From positions 62,001-126,000 of the forward strand of contig NZ_JASHKA010000004.1 in NCBI RefSeq assembly GCF_030732845.1: a stretch of 64,000 nt of DNA, in the 5' to 3' direction. The position numbers and the translations under genes are program-made. This DNA is from Roseibium sp. MMSF_3544 (lineage in GTDB: Bacteria > Pseudomonadota > Alphaproteobacteria > Rhizobiales > Stappiaceae). Under the pieces are notes generated by a model. The model ran no database searches. It worked only from the letters and a program-made list of their open reading frames with translations, and was not told the DNA's origin. How positions within the stretch are numbered: the first letter of the stretch is position 1; each line of letters opens with the position of its first letter. Below are positions 1-8,394 of this stretch, piece by piece.

Positions 1-33
1 TGTTCAAGCCCCATGAGGTCAATCCCGACCGCC

Positions 34-186
34 GTCATCCCGGCCAAGCGCAAGCGCAGAGCCGGGACCCACTCGCCTGTCGACTTGTAGATGGCTCTTC
101 ATCTGCTGCTGCGGCACCACGGAAAATTGGACTATCTCTGCGAACGAGTAGGCCCCGGATCTCCGCTGCGCTGCGTCCGGGGTGAC
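34..186. repeat. Dispersed intergenic repeat, copy 1 (about 153 bp)
   Basis: The element starts GTCATCCCGG and ends CCGGGGTGAC, so its ends are inverted repeats. It aligns over its whole length with 58461-58610: the shared blocks are AAGCG..CAGCGCAGAGCC near the left end, CCTGTC..CTTG, a central CTGC.GCTGCG tract, CTCTGC.AA.GAGTAG, and the closing inverted end. Two diverged copies in 64 kb at intergenic positions fit a MITE or large BIME-type element. No coding potential is evident. Confidence 0.7.
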
Positions 187-225
187 AGCAGCGAGTTTTA
201 CGCCCGTCATTCCCCTCCGATTGCC

Positions 226-253
226 GCCCCGGCCCTAAGCCGGGGCCTTTTTC
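226..253 (+). terminator. Intrinsic terminator of a gene left of the window
   Basis: A perfect 8-bp GC stem (GCCCCGGC / GCCGGGGC) with a 5-nt loop is followed directly by CTTTTTC. It points rightward, so it would end a plus-strand gene lying outside the window and insulate the riboswitch that follows. Confidence 0.75.
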
Positions 254-373
254 AAAATGCTGGAGGCCTTTGGTCTTCGCGCTACCAGGCGAACCACACA
301 CGCACCCGACTTTCCTCGTCAATTATCCGTTTCCCATCTTGCCTTGAGACCGGCTGCCTGTCAGAACGGCAAC

Positions 374-512
374 ATTCTCAGGGCGGGGTGAAATTCCCCA
401 CCGGCGGTAAGCAGCGTGTCTGTGAGCCCGCGAGCGCCATCCTTTCGGATGGGTCAAGCAGATCAGGTGCAATTCCTGAGCCGACGGTTACAGTCCGGAT
501 GAAAGAGAAACT
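374..512 (+). promoter_or_regulatory. FMN riboswitch (RFN element)
   Basis: The conserved RFN blocks occur in order: TTCTCAGGGCGGGGTGAAAT, CCCCACCGGCGGT, AGCCCGCGAGCGC, a variable hairpin (CCATCC TTTC GGATGG), TCAAGCAGATCAGGTG, AATTCCTGAGCCGACGGT and TACAGTCCGGATGAAAGAGAA. The aptamer binds FMN and normally lowers expression of riboflavin genes. It lies about 75 nt upstream of ribH2, the only gene it can plausibly control here. Confidence 0.96.
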
Positions 513-515
513 GCC

Positions 516-538
516 TTCAGGCCGCCTTGGCGGTCTGA
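516..538 (+). promoter_or_regulatory. Hairpin in the riboswitch expression platform
   Basis: TTCAGGCCGCC and GGCGGTCTGAA form an 11-bp stem (one G-T pair) around a short TT loop, immediately after the RFN aptamer. No run of T follows; the next bases are ACGCATGTGATC. A classical intrinsic terminator is therefore doubtful, and factor-dependent termination or a pausing/anti-SD role is possible. The role is inferred from position only. Confidence 0.55.
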
Positions 539-588
539 AACGCATGTGATCGCCTTGGGTGACGTGTCGCTAACAATGGAGATCACGC

Positions 589-1026
589 ATGGCACACACC
601 CGATACGCTTTTATCAAGGCCGGCTGGCATTCCGACATCGTCGATCAGGCCCTTGTCGGTTTTCAGCAAATCATACCAGCAGAACAAATCGACGTCTTCG
701 ACGTCCCGGGGGCATTCGAGATGCCGCTCGCGGCAAAAGACCTTGCAAGAACAGGAAAGTATGCAGCGATTGCTGCTGCCGCGCTCGTTGTTGATGGTGG
801 CATTTACCGGCATGACTTTGTCGCGCATGCAGTCGTCAACGGTTTAATGCAGGCGGGGCTTGAAACCGGTGTGCCAGTCCTGTCCGTCTCGCTGACGCCG
901 CACCATTTCCAGGAAACCGAGCACCATACGAAGATCTACAAGGATCATTTCGTACTGAAAGGCCGGGAAGCTGCCGAAGCCGCCTTGAAAATCGGCACTT
1001 TCCGCGACCAGCTCCAAGCCGGATAG
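589..1026 (+). CDS. ribH: 6,7-dimethyl-8-ribityllumazine synthase, RibH2 type
   Basis: Catalyses the penultimate step of riboflavin synthesis, condensing 5-amino-6-ribitylamino-uracil with 3,4-dihydroxy-2-butanone 4-phosphate. The 145-residue protein carries the family landmarks FDVPGAFEMPL (about 37-47), VVDGGIYRHDFV (about 68-79) and PVLSVSLTPHHF. These match the Brucella/Mesorhizobium RibH2 form, which is a decamer and often acts as a second, regulated paralogue, rather than classic icosahedral RibH1. The ATG has GGAG 6-7 nt upstream. The FMN riboswitch immediately upstream fits a riboswitch-controlled RibH2. The other rib genes are not in the window, so this is a single-gene unit; it ends 36 bp before the convergent ABC transporter. 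Confidence 0.93.
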   Translation: MAHTRYAFIKAGWHSDIVDQALVGFQQIIPAEQIDVFDVPGAFEMPLAAKDLARTGKYAAIAAAALVVDGGIYRHDFVAHAVVNGLMQAGLETGVPVLSVSLTPHHFQETEHHTKIYKDHFVLKGREAAEAALKIGTFRDQLQAG

Positions 1027-1062
1027 CAGCCGTCCACGACAAAGTCGTCTTGCTGCGGCGGG

Positions 1063-3015
1063 CTATTTGGCCGGGATATAGTCGGCGGTCTTGCCCCTTG
1101 TCACGACCCCAAGCTCGTCATTTTCGCGCGCTGCCCGCAAGCGTTCTTCGGCCTCGTCAGCCTCGCGCTGGCGGGTCCACATGGAGGCATAGAGCCCGCC
1201 GCTGTCCAGAAGTTCGGTGTGGGTACCACGCTCGGCAATCCGACCGGCTTCCAGAACAATGATCTGGTCCGCATTGACCACGGTCGACAGGCGATGCGCG
1301 ATCACAAGGGTTGTCCGGTCGCGCGCAACCTGATCCAGCGCCGACTGGATTTCACGTTCAGTATGCGTATCAAGTGCAGAGGTTGCTTCGTCCAGGATCA
1401 GGATCGGTGGTGATTTCAGGATTGTTCGCGCGATGGCAACGCGCTGCTTTTCGCCTCCGGACAGCTTCAAGCCGCGTTCGCCAACTTCAGAGGCATAACC
1501 CTGCGGCAGCCTTTCGATGAAATCGTGGATCTGTGCCATGCGGGCAGCTTCGCGGACTTCCTCGTCGGTCGCTTCCGGACGGCCATAGCGAATGTTGTAG
1601 GCTATGGTGTCGTTGAAGAGCACCGTGTCTTGCGGCACCATGCCGATGGCATGGCGGACGCTTTCCTGTGTCACATCGCGCACGTCCTGACCGTCGATCT
1701 CCACGGCACCGCCAGTCACGTCGTAAAAACGGAACAGAAGGCGGGAGATTGTCGACTTCCCTGCCCCGGACGGTCCGACGATGGCAATCGTCTTTCCGGC
1801 CGGCACTTCGAAATCGATTCCCTTCAGGATCGGACGATCGGGATCGTAGTGAAAACGCACATCCTTGAACGCGATCTTGCCGGCGACCGCCTGGAGCGGT
1901 GCTGCACCGTCCTTGTCCTTGATCTCGGTCGGAACAAGAAGGAGGTCGAACATGGCTTCAATGTCCGCAAGACCCTGCCGGATTTCGCGGTAGAGAAATC
2001 CGATGAAGTTCAGCGGAATAGAGATCTGCATCAGCAATGCATTTATCAGCACGAAGTCGCCGATGTTCTGCTCGCCTGCCATCACCGCTCTTGCAGAAAG
2101 CGCCATACAAGTCGCCATCCCAAGTCCAAGGATCACTGCCTGGCCCAGGTTCAGCCAAGCAAGAGACGTCCAGGTCTTCGTGGCTGCCTTTTCGTATTTC
2201 GCCATGGACACATCGAAGCGCTCAGCTTCCATATTCTCATTGCCGAAATACTTGACTGTCTCGAAATTGAGCAGGCTGTCGATCGCTTTTGAATTTGCAT
2301 CTGTGTCGCTGTCATTCATCTCCCGGCGAATGGCGATGCGCCAATTGGAACATTTGATGGTGAACCAGACATAGGCGGCGATCATCACCGCGACGACGAC
2401 AACATAAAAGAAGCCGAACTGATACCAGATCACCACTGCCATGATGGCGAATTCAAAGACCGTCGGGATACCGTTCAGGATCGTGAAGCGCACAATCGAC
2501 TCGATCCCCTTTACCCCACGCTCGATGACACGGCTCAGCCCTCCCGTGCGCCGTGCAAGGTGAAACCGCAGCGAAAGCCGGTGCAGGTGCCGAAAGGTCA
2601 GGATAGCAAGCTGGCGCACAGCATGTTGTCCAACCCGTGCGAACAACGCGTCGCGCAACTGGTTGAACGCGACGGCAAAAAAACGGGCTGCATTGTAAGC
2701 CAGAACAAGCATAACCGGTGCGACCAGGAACGCGGGAAGACCGGCGGTTTCACCCGTCAGCGCGTCCGTCGCCCAGGCGAAAAAATAGGGCGACAACACC
2801 GTAATGAACTTGGCAATGATCAGAGCGAAAATCGCCAGAATAACGCGCCGCTTCAGGTCCGGCCGCTCGTGAGGCCAAATATAGGGCCAGAGGTTCGCCA
2901 GGGTCGACAGCGTGCTCCCTTCGTCGGCGCTGACAACTTTTTGTGGTTGCGATGTCTGGCTTCCTGACGCCGCATTGGAAGACCCTTGCGGCGAGGTGGC
3001 GGATCGATCAGTCAA
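1063..3015 (-). CDS. atm1: ABC transporter, Atm1/HMT1-type exporter (membrane domain fused to ATPase)
   Basis: A 650-residue half-transporter that works as a homodimer in the inner membrane. Residues about 55-345 are a six-helix ABC exporter domain containing the Atm1-typical ETVKYFGNE (252-260). Residues about 380-610 are the ATPase, with Walker A GPSGAGKST (414-422), signature LSGGEKQ (518-524) and Walker B ILILDEATSALD. Family members export glutathione-derived or metal-thiol compounds and protect against heavy metals, or link to Fe-S assembly. The start codon is TTG; it is supported by GGAG about 8 nt upstream, and no ATG is available near the N-terminus. It lies 36 bp downstream of the ArsR gene on the same strand, so the pair looks like one operon with metal- or thiol-responsive control. 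Confidence 0.9.
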   Translation of the reverse strand: MTDRSATSPQGSSNAASGSQTSQPQKVVSADEGSTLSTLANLWPYIWPHERPDLKRRVILAIFALIIAKFITVLSPYFFAWATDALTGETAGLPAFLVAPVMLVLAYNAARFFAVAFNQLRDALFARVGQHAVRQLAILTFRHLHRLSLRFHLARRTGGLSRVIERGVKGIESIVRFTILNGIPTVFEFAIMAVVIWYQFGFFYVVVVAVMIAAYVWFTIKCSNWRIAIRREMNDSDTDANSKAIDSLLNFETVKYFGNENMEAERFDVSMAKYEKAATKTWTSLAWLNLGQAVILGLGMATCMALSARAVMAGEQNIGDFVLINALLMQISIPLNFIGFLYREIRQGLADIEAMFDLLLVPTEIKDKDGAAPLQAVAGKIAFKDVRFHYDPDRPILKGIDFEVPAGKTIAIVGPSGAGKSTISRLLFRFYDVTGGAVEIDGQDVRDVTQESVRHAIGMVPQDTVLFNDTIAYNIRYGRPEATDEEVREAARMAQIHDFIERLPQGYASEVGERGLKLSGGEKQRVAIARTILKSPPILILDEATSALDTHTEREIQSALDQVARDRTTLVIAHRLSTVVNADQIIVLEAGRIAERGTHTELLDSGGLYASMWTRQREADEAEERLRAARENDELGVVTRGKTADYIPAK

Positions 3016-3051
3016 ACTTGGTCTCCGGACTACCGGCGGCAGTCTTTTGTT

Positions 3052-3444
3052 TTATTCAGTATCTGCGCGCGCCTCAGCATCGGCAACAGACCGGACCGGC
3101 TGGAGAGAATTCAGACGGTCGAAAAATTCAATTGAACACAGCTCTGCACGTCTCAACTTTTCGCGGTTCAACAGATAGTGACAGTTTCGGCCGCGTGCAT
3201 CGCAGTCCAATAGTCCCGCGTCCTTGAGCACCTGCAAATGCTGCGAGACAGTCGATTGGGCAAGGGGTAGATGATTGACGATCTCTCCACAGCACGCCTC
3301 GTCCTGCACGGCGAGCTGCTTGATGATCGCAAGCCGCGCCGGATGTCCTAGCGCGCGAAAGATCGCAGCCAGTTCTTCACAGCTGTCCAGACAAGTGCCG
3401 GGCTCGGCACAAGATTTAGATGGCGGACAGTCTGTCACGCTCAT
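3052..3444 (-). CDS. ArsR/SmtB-family metalloregulator, cysteine-rich
   Basis: A 130-residue winged-helix repressor: the ALGHPARLAIIKQL helix and recognition segment LAQSTVSQHLQVLKDAGLL are typical of ArsR. It is unusually rich in cysteine: C6, C12, C18 and C22 in the N-terminal tail, C51-C52 at the start of the helix that holds the metal site in ArsR-type proteins, then C81, C88 and C103. I place the start at the ATG preceded by GGGAG rather than at the longer upstream ATG. It is the first gene of an operon with the Atm1-type exporter, so it probably represses that operon until a metal, metalloid or thiol stress signal binds. The effector cannot be told from sequence alone. Confidence 0.88.
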   Translation of the reverse strand: MSVTDCPPSKSCAEPGTCLDSCEELAAIFRALGHPARLAIIKQLAVQDEACCGEIVNHLPLAQSTVSQHLQVLKDAGLLDCDARGRNCHYLLNREKLRRAELCSIEFFDRLNSLQPVRSVADAEARADTE

Positions 3445-3578
3445 CAAACAACTCCCTCGTTCACGCGTGTGTGTTTCATCGTAAATATGCGATGAATTTC
3501 TCAGAAAACAAGAGGTTCGCACACGATGAGCGGCGATGCTGGCTCGCTTATGCCGATCGGATGAGACTTACCTGTGGC

Positions 3579-5234
3579 TCAGCCTCTATTGGCGGCGTCA
3601 GCCTCCGGTTTCGGCCAGTTGAGATCGCCTTCCGGCGTCAGGAAGACCTGTCCGGGATAGATCAGGTCCGGGTCGCGAATCTGATCCTGATTCGCCTGAT
3701 AGATTGTTGTGTAGCGGACGCCGTCACCATAAAGGCGGCGCGAAATGCGCCAAAGATTGTCGCCCTTGCGGATGATCACGACAGGAAGCGACTTTTGCAC
3801 ATCGGCACCCTGGCTGCCCTGCCCCGCGCCCTGACCGCTCGCCACGACTTTCGTGAGAACGATCTGCTTGTCCTGTTCCTTTTCGAAGGTGACTGCGGCA
3901 CGCGCATCCACGGCACTGCCGTCCTCGGAGATCAGATCTGCCCGGACTTCGACATCACCCTCGGCAACATTCTTTGTTCCTTCAACAAGCCAACGGCCGC
4001 TTGAATTGACCTTGGCCTCGCCCTGATAGTCTTCGCCTACATAGACCCTTACGGAAGCGCCCGGTTTGCCGGTCCCTGCGACATAAACCTTGTCGGGTTC
4101 CGACTCCACCGCTTCGACGGTGACCTGCGGCGCAGCCGGTCCGGAAGTGGTCTGCGCCCCGGCCTGGACGTCGGATGTGTCTGCAGAAGCAGTCTGCTGT
4201 TGAACACCGTTACCGCTCCATTCACCGCCTGCCGTATCGGTCGACGGCGCATCGCCTGGAGCCGCGGGAGATTGTTCAGAGATTGAAGCCTGCCCGTCAA
4301 CCGCAGACGGATTTGTGTCCTGTCCGGCGGTAGATGCAGAAGATTGCGTCTGGCCAGCGGACTGTTCCGCCGGAGTGTTCGCCTGTTCCTGGCTCAGCGC
4401 GGCGACGGTCGTTTCCTGTTCTGTTCCCGAAGTTGCGCTGTCCGCTGTTGTCTCGGACGCCGCGCTCTGAGCAGCCGTCAGTGCTTGACCTGACGGCGCT
4501 GCTTGAGTTGATGCAGCCTCGCTGCTGCTTCCCGCAGCCGCAGCAACCGTCGTTTGGTCTGACGGGGCCGTGTTTCCTTCAGGGGTCGGTTGAGCGCTTG
4601 CAGGCGCTTGGCCGAGCAACGTTTCCGTTTCCGGTTTTTGAAGAATGTCGGATGGTCCCTCGGGCGTATTCAGCACAACGAGCGGGCGTTCGTTGCCGCC
4701 TTGGGGGACTGACACCGCAAGCCGTTGCTTCGATTCTTCTATCGATTCACCTTTTTCGTCATGTACTTCAAGCCCGACGTCATAGTCTCCGGGCTTGAGC
4801 GGCTCATCAAGAATGATGGTCCACTCCCCTGCTTCGTTGGCGATGCTTTTGCCAACCACTTCGCCGTTTGCCGTCAGCGCGACGATGGCACCGGCATCCG
4901 AGCGTCCGGCAACCACCGTTTCACCTGTCGGTTCAACACCCACGACGTCAAAGCTCGGCCCTTCAAGCGGGCTTTCGGACGGCGTTTCTGCCGCTTCGGA
5001 CTGTGCGTCCGGGCTGGACTGCGCTGGCTGCTCGGTCTCGTCGGCGGGTATGGAGGCAACCTGCGAATTCGAACCGTCGGATGTTTCTGAAGACTGTGCG
5101 GGCGCAGACGCTGTTTCGGCAGTTTCCTGAGGCGCCATTCGTGCGGAATCGCTGTAAATGTAGCCAGCCGTCAGCGCCACAAGTGCGACCGGCACTGCAA
5201 AGACCAAAGTCCAGATCACTGTCTGCTTATTCAT
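3579..5234 (-). CDS. Membrane-anchored LysM protein with Ig-like repeats
   Basis: A 551-residue envelope protein. An N-terminal signal anchor (about residues 7-27, VFAVPVALVALTAGYIY) is followed by a Ser/Thr/Ala/Gln-rich acidic linker. Next come an Ig-like segment at about 96-172 (VVGVEPTGETVVAGRSDAG), a second long low-complexity linker at about 190-370, and another Ig-like segment at about 370-450 (KVYVAGTGKPGASVRVYVGE). The C-terminal LysM motif (about 483-535: IIRKGDNLWRISRRLYG, IYPGQVF) binds peptidoglycan. Large LysM proteins of this layout are common in Hyphomicrobiales, and their exact function is unknown. GGAAG precedes the ATG. It is a single gene between ArsR and the divergent LOG gene. 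Confidence 0.86.
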   Translation of the reverse strand: MNKQTVIWTLVFAVPVALVALTAGYIYSDSARMAPQETAETASAPAQSSETSDGSNSQVASIPADETEQPAQSSPDAQSEAAETPSESPLEGPSFDVVGVEPTGETVVAGRSDAGAIVALTANGEVVGKSIANEAGEWTIILDEPLKPGDYDVGLEVHDEKGESIEESKQRLAVSVPQGGNERPLVVLNTPEGPSDILQKPETETLLGQAPASAQPTPEGNTAPSDQTTVAAAAGSSSEAASTQAAPSGQALTAAQSAASETTADSATSGTEQETTVAALSQEQANTPAEQSAGQTQSSASTAGQDTNPSAVDGQASISEQSPAAPGDAPSTDTAGGEWSGNGVQQQTASADTSDVQAGAQTTSGPAAPQVTVEAVESEPDKVYVAGTGKPGASVRVYVGEDYQGEAKVNSSGRWLVEGTKNVAEGDVEVRADLISEDGSAVDARAAVTFEKEQDKQIVLTKVVASGQGAGQGSQGADVQKSLPVVIIRKGDNLWRISRRLYGDGVRYTTIYQANQDQIRDPDLIYPGQVFLTPEGDLNWPKPEADAANRG

Positions 5235-5441
5235 TGTCTTCCCGCTAAAAGGCTTGCGCGCGTTTCGAACCGTTGTCAGTCCCGCATTCGGTGAGCCGCA
5301 GCGTCCGCCCTGTCATATTTTCCTAGTTGCCCCATCCATAGCCCCCTTTTGAACGGACAGCAAGAAATCCCGCTTGAATCCCAATGTACTTGTAACAGAA
5401 TGCTTGACCTCACAGTGATCAGAATGCCACATCTTTGCGTC

Positions 5442-6059
5442 ATGAATACGGTTTCTGAAAATCAGCTTTCCAGCGTCTGCGTCTACTGCGGTTCGAGCTT
5501 CGGTTCCGATCCGGCCCACGAGGCTGCCGCAACCCGACTCGGGCAGATCATTGCCGACTCCGGCCTGCGCCTTGTCTATGGGGGTGGCTCGGTCGGCCTC
5601 ATGGGGACTGTCGCCAACGCGGTGCTTGAAGCGGGTGGCAAGGTCACGGGCATTATTCCGCACTTTCTCGAAAAGCGGGAAGTCATGCTGGAAACGCTGG
5701 AAGATCTTGTCATCACCAAGGACATGCACGAGCGCAAGCATCTGATGTTTCAAAAGGCAGATGCCTTTGTTGCGCTGCCGGGCGGTATCGGCACGCTCGA
5801 AGAAGCCGTCGAGATGATGACCTGGGCTCAGTTGGGTCAGCACAAAAAGCCTGTGCTTCTGGCGAATATCAATGGGTTCTGGTCACCGCTGCTGGAGCTG
5901 CTGGACCACATGCGCGCCCAGGGATATATCCGGCCGGACACCGAGGTCCCGTATCTCGTGGCCAAGAGGGTCGAAGACATTCTTCCCATGCTGCGTCAGG
6001 CCGTAGCCGGTCGGACACCTTCACAGGGCGAAGCTCTGGCACAAGTCACGGACCTCTGA
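5442..6059 (+). CDS. LOG-family protein (TIGR00730), nucleoside 5'-monophosphate phosphoribohydrolase
   Basis: Members cleave (cytokinin) nucleoside monophosphates to base and ribose 5-phosphate and were once misnamed lysine decarboxylases. The family signature PGGIGTLEEAVE is present, as are the Rossmann-like start SVCVYCGSSFGSDP and YGGGSVGLMG. From the ATG at 5442 the protein is 205 residues, the usual length. The open frame extends upstream to 5349, but those extra 31 residues do not resemble the family; ATGs at 5400 and 5424 remain alternatives because no clear ribosome-binding site marks any of them. It appears monocistronic. Confidence 0.88.
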   Translation: MNTVSENQLSSVCVYCGSSFGSDPAHEAAATRLGQIIADSGLRLVYGGGSVGLMGTVANAVLEAGGKVTGIIPHFLEKREVMLETLEDLVITKDMHERKHLMFQKADAFVALPGGIGTLEEAVEMMTWAQLGQHKKPVLLANINGFWSPLLELLDHMRAQGYIRPDTEVPYLVAKRVEDILPMLRQAVAGRTPSQGEALAQVTDL

Positions 6060-6184
6060 ATTCCAACTCAGCCAGCTCTTTTTTGCTTTCCCTGGGGCAA
6101 TCGGGAAAAAATGCTGCGCTGCAAATTGAGTTCCGCAAAACAACCTAGTACTTTCGTCTAGGTTTCTCCGACTGAAGGCCCCCC

Positions 6185-7438
6185 ATGCAGACGACACTCC
6201 TGGTTGAAGACGCTTCGTTTTTCGAAAAAGCGATCGTCAAGAAATTGCATGACGTCGGCCGGCATCAGATCATGGTGGCGCGCTCCTACGCGGAAGCCGA
6301 AAGCTGCCTGAACCTTCCAATTGGCGAACCCGATCTTGCGCTCGTCGACCTTACACTTCCGGACGCACCGGATGGCGAGATCGTGGATTTGTGCGAGAAG
6401 TGGAAAATCCCAACCATCGTCTTTACCAGCCGGTTCGATCCCAGGACCCGCAGCAAAATGTTGCAGAAAGGCGTCATCGACTACGTTTTGAAGGACTCCC
6501 CGGGCAGCCTGAACTACGTCGCGGACCTGATCCGGCGCCTGGCCAAGAATCCCAAGATCGGAGTTCTGGTGCTTGATGATGCTTCCGTGGAGCGTCAAGC
6601 AATTTCGCGGATCGTCGCCAAGCACCTCTACAAGGTCTACCAGGCAGCCACCACAGACGAAGCCCTCAAGTGCCTTGCCGAGAACAAGGACATCAAGTTG
6701 GTTCTTGCCGATTACTTTCTTCCTGGAAAGGACGGGTTCGCCTTTTTGAAAGCAATTCGCCGGTCGCACAGTTCTGAACAGGTCAGTGTCATCGGAATGT
6801 CGGCCGTGACCAACCCCGACAACCGCGTCAGATTTCTGAAATACGGAGCAGCTGACTTCGTCGACAAGAATTGTTCCCCTGAAGAACTTCTGCTCAGGAT
6901 TTCGCAAAACCTCGACTATCTCTACCGTATCGAGGAACTGAACAACCTGGCGATGCGGGACTCGCTCACCGGTCTTTATAACCGGCGCTTCATGCTCGAC
7001 GAACTTTCAGACGAGATCCATGGCTGGGCATCGGATGACGGGCGGGAGAACTGGCTGGCGCTTTTCGACCTGGATGCCTTCAAGGGCGTGAATGACAATC
7101 ACGGGCATGATTTCGGCGATGCAGTTCTAACGAGTTTCGCCCACAGCCTGAACAAGCTGGCACACGACAATGATGTCGTTGGGCGCATCGGCGGCGACGA
7201 GTTTTGCGTCGTGTTTCGCAACCAATCGGAATGCGAGATCAACGGGCGCCTCGCCACATTCTTGAGGGACATCGAAACCACGTCCGTGGAGCATGGCGGC
7301 GCAAGTCTCAATTTCAAGACGAGCATCGGTGTTGCTCCGCTGGCCGGCAAAGGCCTCGCAGAGGCTTTGAAAACGGCTGATCTCAGACTTTATTCAGCAA
7401 AACGCACCGGAAGCGGGCAGCTTGTCACCTCAGGCTGA
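6185..7438 (+). CDS. PleD-like response regulator diguanylate cyclase (REC-REC-GGDEF)
   Basis: A 417-residue cytoplasmic protein. REC1 (about 3-118) has the phosphoacceptor D55 in ALVDLTLPD. REC2 (about 126-240) has D176 in LVLADYFLPGKDG. The GGDEF domain (about 255-415) has the intact active-site motif RIGGDEF, with GGDEF at 336-340, and DLDAFKGVND for Mg/GTP binding. It should make cyclic di-GMP when phosphorylated. The allosteric inhibitory site (RxxD, five residues before GGDEF) is replaced by HDND at 327-330, so product inhibition is probably absent. No histidine kinase is encoded nearby, so the phosphodonor is unknown. Confidence 0.9.
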   Translation: MQTTLLVEDASFFEKAIVKKLHDVGRHQIMVARSYAEAESCLNLPIGEPDLALVDLTLPDAPDGEIVDLCEKWKIPTIVFTSRFDPRTRSKMLQKGVIDYVLKDSPGSLNYVADLIRRLAKNPKIGVLVLDDASVERQAISRIVAKHLYKVYQAATTDEALKCLAENKDIKLVLADYFLPGKDGFAFLKAIRRSHSSEQVSVIGMSAVTNPDNRVRFLKYGAADFVDKNCSPEELLLRISQNLDYLYRIEELNNLAMRDSLTGLYNRRFMLDELSDEIHGWASDDGRENWLALFDLDAFKGVNDNHGHDFGDAVLTSFAHSLNKLAHDNDVVGRIGGDEFCVVFRNQSECEINGRLATFLRDIETTSVEHGGASLNFKTSIGVAPLAGKGLAEALKTADLRLYSAKRTGSGQLVTSG

Positions 7439-7456
7439 GCGACCTCAGGCACGCCT

Positions 7457-8368
7457 TCAAGTTGCCGGACGATACCGCTTCCAACTGTCATAGGTGAAAA
7501 TCACCAGCGCGAACCAGATCATTGCAAAGGTCAGGAGCTTTGTCTGGTCAAGCGGCTCACCCCACAGATAGACAGCCATCAGAAAATGCATGGACGGCGC
7601 CATGTATTGCATGAGCCCGATCATGAAAAGCGGAAGTCTGCGCGCAGCTGCCGAAAAGCAGACGAGCGGCAAAGCGGTAATGATCCCTGTGCCGGCAAGC
7701 GCGAGGAGGATCGGCATATCATCAAGATAAAGCGCATCGACGCCCCAGCTCAGGCTGAACAGCAAATATCCGATTGCGAGCGGAAGCAGCAACAGGGTTT
7801 CGACCAACATGCCCGGAGTTGCATTGACTGGTGTCACTTTGCGCACGTAGCCATATCCAGCGAAGGAAAAGGCGAGTATCAGCGAGACCCACGGTAAGCC
7901 GCCGGCGAGCACGGCCTGCACCAGAACGGCCAACGCAGCGATCCCAACGGCAATCCCCTGCCCAAGCGACAGGCGTTCATGAAGAATGACCAGCCCCACC
8001 ACAATACTTACAAGCGGGTTGATGAAGTAGCCGAGAGAAACATCCAGCACGCGTTCCTGTTCAATGGCCCAGACGAACACCAGCCAGTTCACTGCAATCA
8101 ATGCAGCCGATGCCGTCAGCCCCTTGAGCACCTTGGGCTGACGAAAGACATCGCGGACTTCCTTCCAGCGACCGCGCAGATAAAGAAAAAGGCCAACGAA
8201 AAGCACGGACCAGATGATCCGGTGCGAGACGACAATATCTGCCGGCACCGTATCCGTCAGCTTGTAATAGGCCGGGAGAAAGCCCCACATGCCGTAGGCC
8301 GCAAGACCATAAAACAATCCCTGGCGAAACTCGGCGTGCGCCTGGGTTTCCGGCGGCGGCTGAGACAT
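7457..8368 (-). CDS. rarD: RarD-type EamA transporter
   Basis: A 303-residue inner-membrane protein with about ten hydrophobic segments. It begins FYGLAAYGMWGFLPAYYKLT, as RarD proteins do, and continues HRIIWSVLF and GYFINPLVSIVVGL, the hallmarks of the RarD branch of the drug/metabolite transporter superfamily. The substrate is unknown (chloramphenicol sensitivity is an old E. coli phenotype). The start lies 26 bp downstream of cimA on the same strand, so it is likely co-transcribed; export or balance of an amino- or keto-acid is only a guess from that context. Confidence 0.88.
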   Translation of the reverse strand: MSQPPPETQAHAEFRQGLFYGLAAYGMWGFLPAYYKLTDTVPADIVVSHRIIWSVLFVGLFLYLRGRWKEVRDVFRQPKVLKGLTASAALIAVNWLVFVWAIEQERVLDVSLGYFINPLVSIVVGLVILHERLSLGQGIAVGIAALAVLVQAVLAGGLPWVSLILAFSFAGYGYVRKVTPVNATPGMLVETLLLLPLAIGYLLFSLSWGVDALYLDDMPILLALAGTGIITALPLVCFSAAARRLPLFMIGLMQYMAPSMHFLMAVYLWGEPLDQTKLLTFAMIWFALVIFTYDSWKRYRPAT

Positions 8369-8394
8369 CTGGATCTGCCTTTCGCAGGCCTGCT

